DNA of 64,000 nucleotides from Trichopria drosophilae (taxonomy: Eukaryota > Arthropoda > Insecta > Hymenoptera > Diapriidae), in contig CM059584.1 of NCBI GenBank assembly GCA_030407085.1, forward strand, positions 145,628,001 through 145,692,000, given 5' to 3'. The notes beneath the pieces were generated by a model, which saw nothing but the letters and a program-made list of their open reading frames with translations, was not told the DNA's origin and searched no databases. The position numbers were made by a program, and so were the translations under genes. Positions 1 through 8,817 of this stretch are shown here, piece after piece (the stretch's first letter is position 1; each line of letters begins with the position of its first letter).

Positions 1-15
1 CGATGGTCTACTGTA
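1..15. mobile_element. Possible right end of a further CAGT-ended element, cut by the window edge
   Basis: Bases 5-13 read GGTCTACTG followed by TA. That is the reverse complement of the TA-CAGTAGACC-type terminus seen at 35 and 2213. It looks like the right end of another copy of the same family. Only the tip is inside the window, so this is weak. Confidence 0.25.
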
Positions 16-92
16 CTGTATTTGGCCTAGACCACAGTAGATCCCCGCTTATTTCAATTGCCCCTCTTATTTGAATTGTCCAACCCCTCTTA

Positions 93-341
93 CAGTTGGA
101 CCTTTCTTATTAGAACCTATCTTATTCTAATTGCCTTTCTTATTCTAATTGTCCAGCCTCTCTTATTCTAATCGTTCCCCCAGAAGTCTTCTCCCACTAT
201 CACACGAAAAGTCAACGAAAAGTATTGTCCACGGATCACAAGCTCGCAAGCAAAGTAAGTGGCGGTAAGGGGAAAATTAGAATAAGAGAGGTCGGCGCCA
301 TCTTGAAAAACTTTACTAATTAAATAAGAGAGGTCCTACGG
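93..341. mobile_element. Nested 249-bp CAGT-ended MITE (family A1)
   Basis: The left end reads CAGTTGGACCTTTCTTATTA. The right end, reversed, reads CCGTAGGACCTCTCTTATTT. The element is flanked by TA at 91-92 and 342-343. Removing it together with one TA restores the phrase CCTCTTATTTGAATTG of the surrounding element, so both the insertion and the TA target duplication are visible directly. The interior repeats CTTATTCTAATTGYC phrases and holds a pyrimidine-rich box near 182-200. It has no coding capacity. Confidence 0.72.
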
Positions 342-840
342 TATTTGAATTGTCCAACCCCTCTTATTTGAATCGTTTCCCCTCAGGCCTTCCCCCACCA
401 TCGCTCGAACATCTCGATACAGTTTACAGTGTTTACACCATCAAAGTTGTACAGTGTAAATACCGTTTAACCTACCTAGTCGGTAGACTGATATGTAATG
501 AAATTTCAAATTAATTTAAAATTTTGCATCAAACTCACGATTTACATCATACAAATTATTCGAGAAGCTGCTAATTTCGTAAAATAAAAGTGCACATTTG
601 AAGGTTAGGATGTTGTCAATTTTTAATGACGTGTATTTCAAGACCTCCACAAAAATTGAAAAGTCTTTCATTTGCAAAGTAACAAACAAATCCAATATCA
701 GCAGCTTAGTACTGAATTTGAAGTGATTTGAAGCTTTCATTAATCATATTTGCAAATTTGGGTTAAATATTGTCTCCTATATTCATTTCGGTCTTAATCG
801 CAGTGTATTTGTTTGTGAAACAAAAAATTATTGATACATA

Positions 841-1836
841 ACACAGGTCTGCAAAATTCACTTTTTTTTTTATATCAGAGTGATTTCCGACGTATTTTTG
901 TACGCTGAACACGAATCTGAAGACGAAAAATGTCTATCACGTCATGATTTTGAGAAAAGTGGGGACAAAAACACCAAAAAACGTGTTTTTGGGTGTCTTC
1001 ACCCCTAATTTTCTCAGAAGCCTGACGTGCAACAGATCTGAATTTGTGCTCAAATTAAAGCTTGATTCTTCCCCTACAAAAATCATATACGATAGTTTTA
1101 AAAAAAATTTCATAGTTTTGAAAAAAAAATGGTTTTAACCTTGCTATTCCTAGTGACTATGATGAAAATGCAAATTATTTAACTACATTGAACAGAACTC
1201 ATACAAACCACTACTTGACTGTTTTCGGGGTTGGTGTTTAAGAATCCAGTGTCGCTTTTATAAAATTCAAAATGGCGGATCCAAGATGGCGGACGTAAAA
1301 ATAAAAAATTTAAATAAACCTCATGAAAATCAGTACTCGGGGTTTTTTGAGTCGCTGATGACGATCCAATGTTAGTTTGACAAAATTTAAAATAGCGAAT
1401 TCAAAACGGCGGCCGCAAAATAAAAAAATATACTTAGGATCTTAAAATCACTACTTCATGGTTTTTTTTTTGTTGGTCATTAGTAATACCAGCGGTTATT
1501 CGATTTTGTTTGCATTTTCATCATAATCATTAGAAATAGCAAGGTTAAAACCATTTTTTTTCAAAACTATGAAATTTTTTTTAAGACTATCTTATGATTT
1601 TTGTAGGGGAAGAACCAAGCTTTAATTTAAGCATAAATTCAAGCCTGTAGCACGTCAGGTTTCAGAGAAAATTAGGGGTAAAAAACCCAAAAACGCGTTT
1701 TTTGGTGTCTTTACCCCCACTTTTCTCTAAATCATGACGTGATAGGTATTTTTCGACTTCAGATTCGTGTTCAGCACACAAAAATACGTCGAAAATCACT
1801 CTGATATTTAAAAAAAAAATCCGTGCAGACCTGTGT
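841..1836. mobile_element. Foldback element with inverted arms of about 340 bp
   Basis: Left arm 841-1187 and right arm about 1494-1836 are imperfect reverse complements along their whole length. Examples are ACACAGGTCTGCA at 841-853 against TGCAGACCTGTGT at 1824-1836, and GGTTTTAACCTTGCTATT against AATAGCAAGGTTAAAACC at the inner ends. The spacer (1188-1493) holds copies of a 120-bp module found elsewhere in the window. The short open frame at 944-1138 lies inside the arm and is not a gene. No target duplication is clear. It sits inside the family A element at 35-2213. Confidence 0.7.
1230..1450 (+). repeat. Two copies of the dispersed 120-bp GGCGGATCCAA module
   Basis: The phrase AAAATGGCGGATCCAAGATG near 1270 recurs as AAAATAGCGAATTCAAAACG about 121 bases later. 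Each copy is followed by a GGCGG box and an A-rich stretch. A diagnostic phrase of the type CTCGGGGTTTTTTGAGTCGCTGATGACGATCC lies between the two copies. The same module with the same spacing is present at 41391-42130 and in other places. Confidence 0.6.
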
Positions 1837-2213
1837 AATTATATGTAATAAAGTGCATAATGTAAAGTTAAAATGTTTATTTCTACACTCGAATGCAGAT
1901 ATAAATGACCATAAATAAATGCGAAATGTTGCAGTCTTTATTAATCACGTAAAGGCACGAGTTGTGATCTCGTTACATTTTTATCCAAATTTAATTAATT
2001 CTCTACACATATTTTTCAGAAAAATTATATGTATATTTTACATAATTCAACTCTAAAATATATACGATGTCTAAAAAAAATAGAAAGATATCAGATATTA
2101 TCATCCACTATTAAAGCGTTAAGTAGAGTAAGGGAGTAAGGGGAAATTTCAAATAAGAGGGGACGGCGGCATCTTGAAAACCATGACCAGTTGAAATAAG
2201 AGGGGTTCTACTG

Positions 2214-3092
2214 AATTCGAAAAGTAACCAAAAAATATTTCGATTTCGAAAATGTCAATCCTCAAAACACTACGTAGGGGTAGTAAAGCTATAAAAAACG
2301 TGTTTTTTTATATTATTCTCTTCTGACAAGGGTTTACAACAGACAGTCTTGTAAAAAATCATAGAGGGTTTTGCCTACAAATAACCACAATTTTTTGCGA
2401 ATCACATAACCTCAAAATTGGGTCCGAAAAAAATTATGTAAGTTTTAGTCAGTGTTTTTATACCCAGGTTTAGAAGGTACTAGATTTGAAATATATGTTT
2501 TTTACGTATTTTTTCTGGATCTTTATGATGACTCTATTAGTTTCCGAAAAAAATGGTGGCACACCCGAATTTTAACTAAAAACTATTATTTTTTGCGTTT
2601 TTTGTGGTTTTTATAGGATTGTAATACATTTGGATGACTCAAAATAAAGTCGTTTTCGTATTTTCTGACCCTCTATATGATGCTGAAAACAGATTCGCGA
2701 TATTTTTACTTTACACCTCAGTATATGCCAAAAACTGATATTTTTTAAGAATTCGGAACGCTTTTATCAAGTTATACTACCTAGCGGAATACAGGAAATG
2801 ATGTTTTTAAGTATTTTTTATGATTTGACCATTTTGTAATCACATTTTTAATATTTTTAGTTATTATTATTATTACCGTACGAACGGTATCTAGTTAGAT
2901 CGATTTTTTGTGAAGTTATATAACCTGTTCAAAACGGTCTTCTTTTTAGGACTACACAAAAATGTTATTGAGAAATAGAGCTACGTCGAATAAACCTACA
3001 AAATAATTGGCTTTTTAATGATTTGGCTAAAAATGGCAATTTTTAAATGATAATATGGGGTTGTTTAGGCAGGTATTTAAAGTAGTCAAAAA
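2214..3092. other. No gene recognised; T-rich, repeat-like sequence
   Basis: This stretch consists of loosely repeated phrases ending in TTTTTT and AAAAAA runs (for example around 2300, 2500 and 2600). It has no long open frame. It resembles the interior of a decayed transposable element but cannot be assigned. Confidence 0.4.
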
Positions 3093-3380
3093 ATGTACAA
3101 CATAATTATAGTTTATTTTATAGATGGCTCCGTTTTTGTTAAATATTCAACAAACTGCAGAAATGAGAAATTTTCTTTTCCTGAAGATGAATTATACGAG
3201 ATATTCTCAGTTTTTAATACTTATCATCCACGTTTAAAATTTACATATGAAATAGAAACTAATAATACAATAAATTTCTTGAAACCTCGAAAACAATATA
3301 CAAATGTAATTACCGTTTCAGCCGCTAGTTGTGATCGTACTACTCTATTAGGCCCGATCGAGAAATGGATTTCGATTTAG
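3093..3380 (+). pseudogene. Decayed Penelope-like element reverse transcriptase fragment
   Basis: The 95-residue frame contains YFIDGSVFVKY (about residues 8-18), in the place of the RT box usually written Y-V/A-D-D followed by hydrophobic residues. After a gap comes DELYEIFSVFNTYHPRLKFT and then YEIETNNTINFL (about residues 33-64). The pattern N-x-x-H-P-x-I/L-K-F-T-x-E-x-E followed by I-x-F-L is characteristic of Penelope-like retroelement RTs just downstream of the catalytic box. The second catalytic aspartate appears changed (IDG), no remaining RT or GIY-YIG domain is found around it, and the frame is short. It is read as a dead fragment. A jockey-type or other RT is less likely but not excluded. 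Confidence 0.45.
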
Positions 3381-4324
3381 TACATAAAATACCACCACGT
3401 ATCAGTTAAAATAGACATTACTTGCCGGCGGTAGCCGGTTTATTAACGTTCCCAACAAACATTGGAGATTCATTCTATCTGCGCAACGAGTTATCTGTAA
3501 ACATTTATTGGCCATTATTTTGATTAATATATCAACATATTATTGCGAAAAGCGAGCTGTCTGCTTAATAGAAGGCATCATTATTAGGTTTAATGGGGAG
3601 AGGGAGGATTAACGATAATAATTCGAAGTATTTAATTATTTCATTTTTTACACTACTTTTACAACTCTCTCCTTTGTTGTTTGGCTCTAATTAATAAATA
3701 ATATCACCTCACGTCGAACGTTTAATTAAAAATGAATATTTTCTCTCTGAAAGTTTTAGAGGATTAGTAGCATAAGCTTTAAAAATGCCAAATAAATTAC
3801 GTCCAAAATTAACCGAGAGAATCGAGAATTAAAAAAAATAAAACCCTTCGATTATATCAATTTACTGTATTTCAGGGCCCTTTTCTTTTTGCTATTAATT
3901 TCGACTAGATATTTGACATAAAATCGCCGAAAACCAGGGTTATTGTAATACTGTTAGGAACATAAAGGATGGAGGAATTTTTCTTTCAAAATTTTAAAAA
4001 CTATCCATCTGTCAAAAAAGTGGGTTTGCCCTTTACAAATTCGTCAAATTAATAGTAGTTTTCGATACAAGGGCGTATGCGTAAAGAACTTTACACACAC
4101 ACACGTGTGCCGAAATATTGTTTACATTATTTGTTTAAATATTGTTTGAATTATTGTTAATATATTTTTATCAGAAAGCTCATTTAAAAAGTACAAAACA
4201 CATGTACTCCATAATTGGTTTATCTCATTATTTTCGTGTTTAAATAAGTTCTGAATCGTAGGATCGAAAATAGAATTATACTGAAAGTTCTCATAGATTC
4301 CGTAATCTTACTATATAATAGTAC
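3381..4324. other. No gene recognised; left flank of the DIRS element
   Basis: This is AT-rich DNA without a convincing open frame. Bases 4063-4102 contain the phrase CGATACAAGGGCGTA followed by AAAGAACTTT. It is closely matched at 17349-17378, which suggests a shared repeat. A short CA/GT run is at 4092-4107. Confidence 0.4.
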
Positions 4325-4469
4325 ATTATACTTCCCGCCTCGTTCTCGGGATTACTATTGTAGTTCCACAACTTTCTGTTCAAATTGACACAATCTTCAG
4401 AGTTAAAATTTTTGTATTCGCGGCTTTCCCGGGTATCCATGGTAACCATCCCCAAACTTGTCATTCATT
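4325..4469. repeat. DIRS left inverted terminal repeat
   Basis: The 145 bases starting ATTATACTTCCCGCCTCGTT and ending TTGTCATTCATT are the reverse complement of 8818-8962 with one visible mismatch (in CCACAACTTTC against GAAAGTAGTGG). The outermost 39 bases (4325-4363) also pair exactly with 8635-8673 in the internal complementary region. Confidence 0.93.
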
Positions 4470-4554
4470 AATTTGTGTTAAAATTGATCACACGTCAAGA
4501 GTCAATTCTGCGGTTTTTTTAGTATTTTAATACTTTTGGATTTATTCCTTTAAA

Positions 4555-4813
4555 ATGGGAAGACATCACAAACGTAGTCGCTCTCGTGATTATTCGGATT
4601 TACTCCATGAAATAAAAAAATTGAAGAAAAAGGTTAGGAAAAGTCGCAAATACAAATACGAGAGTTCCGATTCATCGACCGATTCTCGACATTCGTCACG
4701 AGCAGTATCTAGGGAATCTCCACGTTCTTCGGACAGATCATATCGATCTCGAAGCGTCTCTCTTGTGTCTAGTGGCTCACAACAAAGTCGAGGTTCCTCT
4801 CAAATGAGAGAGA
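4555..4813 (+). CDS. gag: DIRS gag, putative exon 1
   Basis: The frame starts at ATG 4555, the first ATG after the left repeat and a leader of about 85 bases. It encodes a very basic, low-complexity segment: an N-terminal HHKRSRSR-type stretch, a KKLKKKVRKSRKYK cluster around residues 22-35, then about 45 residues rich in Ser and Arg (SR-like). Such basic tails probably bind RNA or DNA, or act in nuclear import (inference). Read unspliced, the frame ends at a TAG at 4894-4896. Read with the putative intron removed, it continues in frame into 4946-5766 and gives one product of about 359 residues. This is the usual N-terminal position of gag in DIRS elements. Confidence 0.72.
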
Positions 4814-4945
4814 GTAAGTTTTTTATTTTCTTAACCTCTCTTGACGGTCAAGCTCATTCCCAAGATGAGATTAGTGCCGATCATTTCACCTGGTAGAGCT
4901 TGTGCATAAGTACAAGACTTATCCGAATGATTCGTATCTTTACAG
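4814..4945 (+). other. Putative 132-bp spliceosomal intron inside DIRS gag
   Basis: The donor is GTAAGT at 4814-4819 and the acceptor is ATCTTTACAG ending at 4945. A possible branch region (GAATGAT at 4925-4931) lies shortly upstream of the acceptor. The length is a multiple of three, so both flanking segments are in the same frame, and the segment contains the only in-frame stop between them (4894-4896). The peptide encoded inside it has no gag character. Retention would give a short basic peptide ending at the stop. Removal would give full-length gag. Splicing is inferred from signals, not demonstrated. Confidence 0.6.
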
Positions 4946-5766
4946 AAGCCCTACCTGAAGGAGGGATAGATAAAGATGAGGTCATTCAGAAAAGCAGTGA
5001 AAATACTACGTTGACCAATGTGAGGTTAAATGCTCTCGGAAAAGATCCCTCAACGTCTAACACCGGTGAAATCAATCTGAATTCAGAATTGGTATCTAGG
5101 TGGAATTTTTGGTTAAAAGCGGGTCTGCCTTCAGAAGAAGTTAAGGAACTTTTGAATAAATATCCTCGGAATGGAAACATTTTTTTAGATGCACCTGATG
5201 TTAATCCAGTTATGCTCCTTTCTATGAGTGAGTCCTCAATCAAAAGGGACGAACATTTTCAGGACTCTCAGCGTTTGACTGGTTCTGCACTGGCAGCCCT
5301 AGGACAAGGAATTAACCTTTTGTTAGACAATAGCGATGATGGTCTGAATGTCGTTAAGCTATTGGAACTACTGTCCGATTCCGGAAAATTGATGGCAAAT
5401 CTCCATCACGCGGAAACCGTTGCGAGAAGGGCATTCATTGCGCCGGGTTATAGTAAATCTGTTAAGAATATTCTTGATAAGTCGGACAGGGGCACGCTTT
5501 TATTTGGAGATAATTTAAATGAAAAATTCAATGAGGTTAATTCTCTAGAAAAGATCGCTAAGACAATTAAGCCAGCTTCGTCTACTTCGATAAGAAAGCC
5601 TACAAATCAACTTTCTTCGTCTTTAAACTCGAGGGGCTCGTCCGTGAGGAATCAGAGAGCTTCATGGACGAGCCGTGTACCACGCAAACAACAGTACAAG
5701 AAAGCTTATCAATCACGCAGACAACTGAACAAATATTGTTCATCAACTCAACAAACAAGAAAGTAG
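4946..5766 (+). CDS. gag: DIRS gag, putative exon 2 (conserved capsid-like region)
   Basis: The conserved gag core is visible as LVSRWNFWLKAGLPSEEVKE (about 90 residues into this segment's open frame). It is followed by L-L-N-K-Y-P, a run with N-I-F-L-D-A-P-D-V-N-P, and then K-R-D-x-x-F-x-D-S-Q-x-L-x-G-S-A-L-A-A-L. This W...GL...P.LN...RD...Q..L layout is typical of DIRS gag proteins. The C-terminal part is basic and Ser/Arg rich, with no CCHC zinc knuckle. The frame ends with TAG at 5764-5766 and overlaps the RT gene by 103 bases in a different phase. An independent start at ATG 4900 is possible but would lack the basic N-terminus. The spliced reading is preferred. Confidence 0.8.
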
Positions 5767-7067
5767 AGGTACGTGTTGCAGGTCGATTAGCTAACTTTTT
5801 TCAAAATTGGAAAAATATTACCTCGGATGGTTTTGTCCTACAATGCGTGAAAGGGTTAAAAATTCCTTTTGATAAAAAACCATGTCAGTTAACCCCTCCA
5901 CAATCCAGAAATTGGACTGAAGAAGAGAGTATACTGTTGAGGTGTGAAATCAATGATTTACTCTCCATGGGAGCAATTAGTCATTGTCAATCTGTAGAAG
6001 GTGAATTTCTATCCTCATTTTTTCTTATTGACAGAAAAAATAAAACGAAACGTTTTATTTTAAATTTAAAACAATTAAACAAATGTGTAACGGTTCCCCA
6101 TTTTAAAATTGAAGATATACGTACGGCTTATAAACTAATGTCAAAAGATTGTTACCTGGCAAAGATTGACCTAAAAGAGGCATATTTTTTAGTCCCTATT
6201 CATAAGGAAGATCGAAAATTTTTAAGATTTTCGTTTGAGGGTGTATTATACGAATTTAACTGTTTACCCTTCGGTCTAAACATTAGTCCATTCGTGTTTA
6301 CAAAATTAATGAAACCCGTCGTTAATTATTTGAGAAAAGAGGGTTTTTTGTCAGTAATTTATTTAGACGATTTTCTATTTCTAGGTTCATCGTTTGAATG
6401 TTGCTTGGAAAACACTCATTCGTCAATCGAATTACTTTTGTCACTAGGTTTTGTCATCAATTTCGACAAAAGTATCTTGTTACCTCAGAAAAGGTTGGAA
6501 TTTTTAGGTTTCCAATTAAATTCAGAGACTATGTGCTTGGAATTACCTACCCACAAACAGGAAAACTTAATTACATTGATAGAAAAATTTAAAAAGAAAA
6601 AAGCTACAACTATTCGAGATTTTGCACAATTGATTGGAAGTCTGATATCTTGTTGTCCAGCAATTCCATATGGTTTGGGGTATACCAAAGACTTAGAGCG
6701 TTCAAAATTTCAAGCCTTGGTAATTACTGATGGTAACTACAATGGAAAATTTTGCCTTCCAACAAATTTGCAATTTAATTTAGACTGGTTTTGTAAAAAT
6801 ATACCGTATGCTCGGAGTCCTATACGACAGTTCGTTTTTAAAACAATAATTTTCTCTGATGCATCTGAATCAGGCTGGGGAGCCTTTTGTGAAGGTGAGC
6901 CTGCACACGGATTTTGGAACGAAAAAGAGAAATCTCAAAGTATTAATTATTTAGAACTTCTAGCATCTTTCTGGGCCCTAAAAACATTCGCAACTACTTT
7001 TCATGATTGCGAAATTCTTTTACGCATCGATAACACAACGGCTATAGCTTACGTTAATAAACACTAA
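5664..7067 (+). CDS. pol: DIRS reverse transcriptase / RNase H, truncated by a frameshift
   Basis: This frame encodes 467 residues. An N-terminal A-G-R-L-x-x-F-x-x-N-W motif (about residues 39-49) is typical of DIRS pol. The RT domain covers about residues 110-300: K-I-D-L-K-E-A-Y (catalytic D169), the L-P-F-G-L-x-x-S-P motif (201-209) and the catalytic Y-L-D-D box at 233-236. RNase H begins at F-S-D-A-S (D399), with Y-L-E-L (E431) and R-I-D-N (D456). The frame stops at 7065-7067, immediately after A-Y-V-N-K-H. RNase H homology resumes in another phase from about 7064. The product would copy element RNA into DNA. Its start overlaps gag in the -1 phase, so translation by frameshifting or by internal initiation at ATG 5664 is possible. 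Catalytic residues are intact, but the C-terminal end is lost in this copy. Confidence 0.9.
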   Translation: MDEPCTTQTTVQESLSITQTTEQILFINSTNKKVEVRVAGRLANFFQNWKNITSDGFVLQCVKGLKIPFDKKPCQLTPPQSRNWTEEESILLRCEINDLLSMGAISHCQSVEGEFLSSFFLIDRKNKTKRFILNLKQLNKCVTVPHFKIEDIRTAYKLMSKDCYLAKIDLKEAYFLVPIHKEDRKFLRFSFEGVLYEFNCLPFGLNISPFVFTKLMKPVVNYLRKEGFLSVIYLDDFLFLGSSFECCLENTHSSIELLLSLGFVINFDKSILLPQKRLEFLGFQLNSETMCLELPTHKQENLITLIEKFKKKKATTIRDFAQLIGSLISCCPAIPYGLGYTKDLERSKFQALVITDGNYNGKFCLPTNLQFNLDWFCKNIPYARSPIRQFVFKTIIFSDASESGWGAFCEGEPAHGFWNEKEKSQSINYLELLASFWALKTFATTFHDCEILLRIDNTTAIAYVNKH

Positions 7068-7642
7068 GTAGAGAAATCTGGAAGTGGTGCGAGGACAGAA
7101 ATATTTGGGTCTATGCGTCCTACATTGCATCAAAGAAAAACATTGAAGCGGACAAACAATCTCGAATACGTAATGTTGATACTGAATGGGAACTAGCCGA
7201 TTATGCTTTTTTAAAAATTCTAGAGACTTTCCCCAATCCAACAATCGATTTGTTTGCAACAAAAGCAAATTCTAAATGTCCCATTTTTTGTTCTTGGATT
7301 TCCGATTCTGACGCTTTGGCATTCGATGCCTTCACGATTTGTTGGCGTCATAAAGAATTTTACGCCTTTCCACCCTTTTCTATGATTTTAAGGACACTAA
7401 GAAAAATAATAAATGATAAGGCCTGTGGTATTGTTGTTGTTCCACTTTGGACTTCACAACCCTGGTTTCCGCTTTTCAAAAGTTTATTAGTAACAAATCC
7501 ATTAATTTTCACTCCAAATTCAAAACTTCTTTTATCTCCTTGTAGATCTCGGCAACACCCTCTATCAACAACACTTACCCTGGGTGCAGGGAGGCTTTCA
7601 GGATTAGTGGGCAAAGAAAAAATTTGTCAGACTCAACATTAA
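7064..7642 (+). pseudogene. pol: Frame-shifted remainder of DIRS pol: RNase H C-terminus and post-RNase-H domain
   Basis: In the third phase the sequence resumes as L-S-R-E-I-W-K-W-C-E-D-R, then A-S-K-K-N-I-E-A-D-K-Q-S-R. This is the last RNase H block of DIRS elements, with its conserved A-D. Next comes I-D-L-F-A-T-K-A-N-S-K, then W-I-S-D-S-D-A-L-A-F-D-A-F, F-P-P-F and W-T-S-Q-P-W-F-P. This conserved region is often annotated in DIRS elements as a Dam-like methyltransferase domain. About ten residues normally found between Y-V-N-K and R-E-I-W (a G-G-T-rich loop) are missing. A deletion of about 30-35 bases that was not a multiple of three explains both the gap and the phase change. The segment overlaps the start of the recombinase gene by 19 bases. 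It has no start codon of its own before 7250. Confidence 0.78.
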
Positions 7643-8547
7643 AAATCATGACAGCTTCCTTAGCCGATTCAACACTAAAACAGTATGACTCCACGTTGAA
7701 AAGATGGTGGGTGTTTTGCAACAAGAAGGATCTAAATCCATATGATCAAGAAAGTAAGTCGATATTGGAATTTTTAAGCGAATATTTCGACAATGGAGCA
7801 TCCTACGGTTCACTCAATACAGCACGATCGGCGATATCACTGATTTCTACAAAAAAGTTTGTTCAAGATGATATAAGTCGCTTCTTTAAAGGAGTTTATA
7901 GATTAAGACCGTCTCGTCCTAAGTACTCAAAAACGTGGGACATTGCGCCCGTTCTAGAAAAAGTGTCTAACTGGTTTCCCCTGGAATCCCTTGGTCTTCA
8001 AGAAGTGACAGAAAAATTAATAATTTTATTAGCTCTTGGTACTGGACACAGGATGCAAACCTTCTCCCTGATTAACATTGATTTTATTTCCTTTTCGGAA
8101 GAAGGTGCTGAAATTAAAGTCGATTCCATAATTAAGACTTCGAAGATAGGAGTCTGCCAACCATGCCTGATATTGCCTTTTTTCAAAGATAAGCCAGAAC
8201 TCTGTTTAGCCAGTACGTTGAAATATTATTTGAATATAACGCAAGAATTAAGAAGCAATGTTAAAAGCCTTTTTGTAGCCATTAAAAAACCTCACAAAGC
8301 TGTAGGCTCCCAAACACTCAGTCGCTGGACAAAATCTGTTTTGGAGCAGTGTGGAATAAATAAATCATTTACAGCTCATTCTACAAGACATGCATCAACT
8401 TCTAGGGCATTTAAAAATGGGTTAGATTTAAACACCATTCGAAATACAGTTGGTTGGTCAAAAAATTCCTCGGTTTTCGCTCACTTCTATAACAGACCAA
8501 TTTCAAATGCTAATGATAGCTTCTGCAATGCAGTTTTTTCAATCTAG
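7624..8547 (+). CDS. DIRS tyrosine recombinase, apparently intact
   Basis: This frame encodes 307 residues. The N-terminal core-binding part (about 10-95) has the L-K-Q-Y-x-x-x-L-K-R-W pattern of phage-integrase SAM-like domains. The catalytic part shows G-T-G-H-R-M-Q-T (R143), A-H-S-T-R-H (H252, R255), V-G-W-S (W278) and F-A-H-F-Y-N-R (nucleophile Y289). This is the complete R...HxxR...H/W...Y set. The enzyme is expected to join the circular cDNA to the genome by recombination. That explains the absence of a DDE integrase and of a target duplication. The first ATG at 7624 is taken as the start. The frame lies 19 bases inside the preceding one, as is usual in the group. No stop or frameshift is seen. 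A possible AATAAA signal lies at 8593-8598. Confidence 0.93.
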   Translation: MSDSTLKIMTASLADSTLKQYDSTLKRWWVFCNKKDLNPYDQESKSILEFLSEYFDNGASYGSLNTARSAISLISTKKFVQDDISRFFKGVYRLRPSRPKYSKTWDIAPVLEKVSNWFPLESLGLQEVTEKLIILLALGTGHRMQTFSLINIDFISFSEEGAEIKVDSIIKTSKIGVCQPCLILPFFKDKPELCLASTLKYYLNITQELRSNVKSLFVAIKKPHKAVGSQTLSRWTKSVLEQCGINKSFTAHSTRHASTSRAFKNGLDLNTIRNTVGWSKNSSVFAHFYNRPISNANDSFCNAVFSI

Positions 8548-8634
8548 TTATTAATTAACTTTTCTGAATTAAGTTCATGTAGTGTTATTTTAAATAAACA
8601 ATTAAGTTTTTTAAAAATTGTCAACTCTGAATTT

Positions 8635-8757
8635 CTACAATAGTAATCCCGAGAACGAGGCGGGAAGTATAATTATACGATCAAACGAACTTACCTTAAG
8701 TGAAGTTCGATCGTAATTATACGACCGCCTCGTTCGAAGGGATTACTAGATCCCGAC
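8635..8757. repeat. DIRS internal complementary region
   Basis: Bases 8635-8673 are the exact reverse complement of the left end (4325-4363). Bases 8669-8720 are the exact reverse complement of the right extension (8958-9009), and homology continues imperfectly to about 8750 against the right repeat. The two halves overlap by five bases (ATAAT, 8669-8673). The whole block is itself an imperfect palindrome, AGTAATCCC...GGGATTACT. In DIRS-1-type elements this region templates completion and joining of the two ends. Confidence 0.9.
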
Positions 8758-8817
8758 CCAAGATATTGTTATCCCCACCCACAAGTTTTTCCTCTAGATA
8801 ATAAAAAACTACTCTAA

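Larger units (their letters stand above)
35..2213. mobile_element. Pogo/Tigger-like nonautonomous element (family A, outer copy), interrupted by two insertions
   Basis: The left end begins CAGTAGATCCCCGCTTATTT (35-54). The right end, read in reverse complement from 2213, begins CAGTAGAACCCCTCTTATTT. Both ends continue with recurring phrases of the type CCCCTCTTATTTGAATTGTCC. CAGT termini with TA target duplications are typical of the pogo/Tigger branch of Tc1/mariner. Here the flanks read CA and AA, so the duplication has decayed. The body is broken by a 249-bp sister element (93-341) and by a foldback element (841-1836). Without these about 0.9 kb remains. No transposase reading frame is visible. 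The pogo assignment rests on the termini only. Confidence 0.55.

Noticed and set aside
944..1138. 64-codon plus frame
   Set aside because: Lies within the left arm of the foldback element and has no recognisable protein feature.
4900..4945. ATG 4900 as the true start of gag
   Set aside because: The residues before 4946 lack gag character and would lie in the putative intron. The spliced reading links two in-phase gag halves. It remains a fallback if splicing is disproved.
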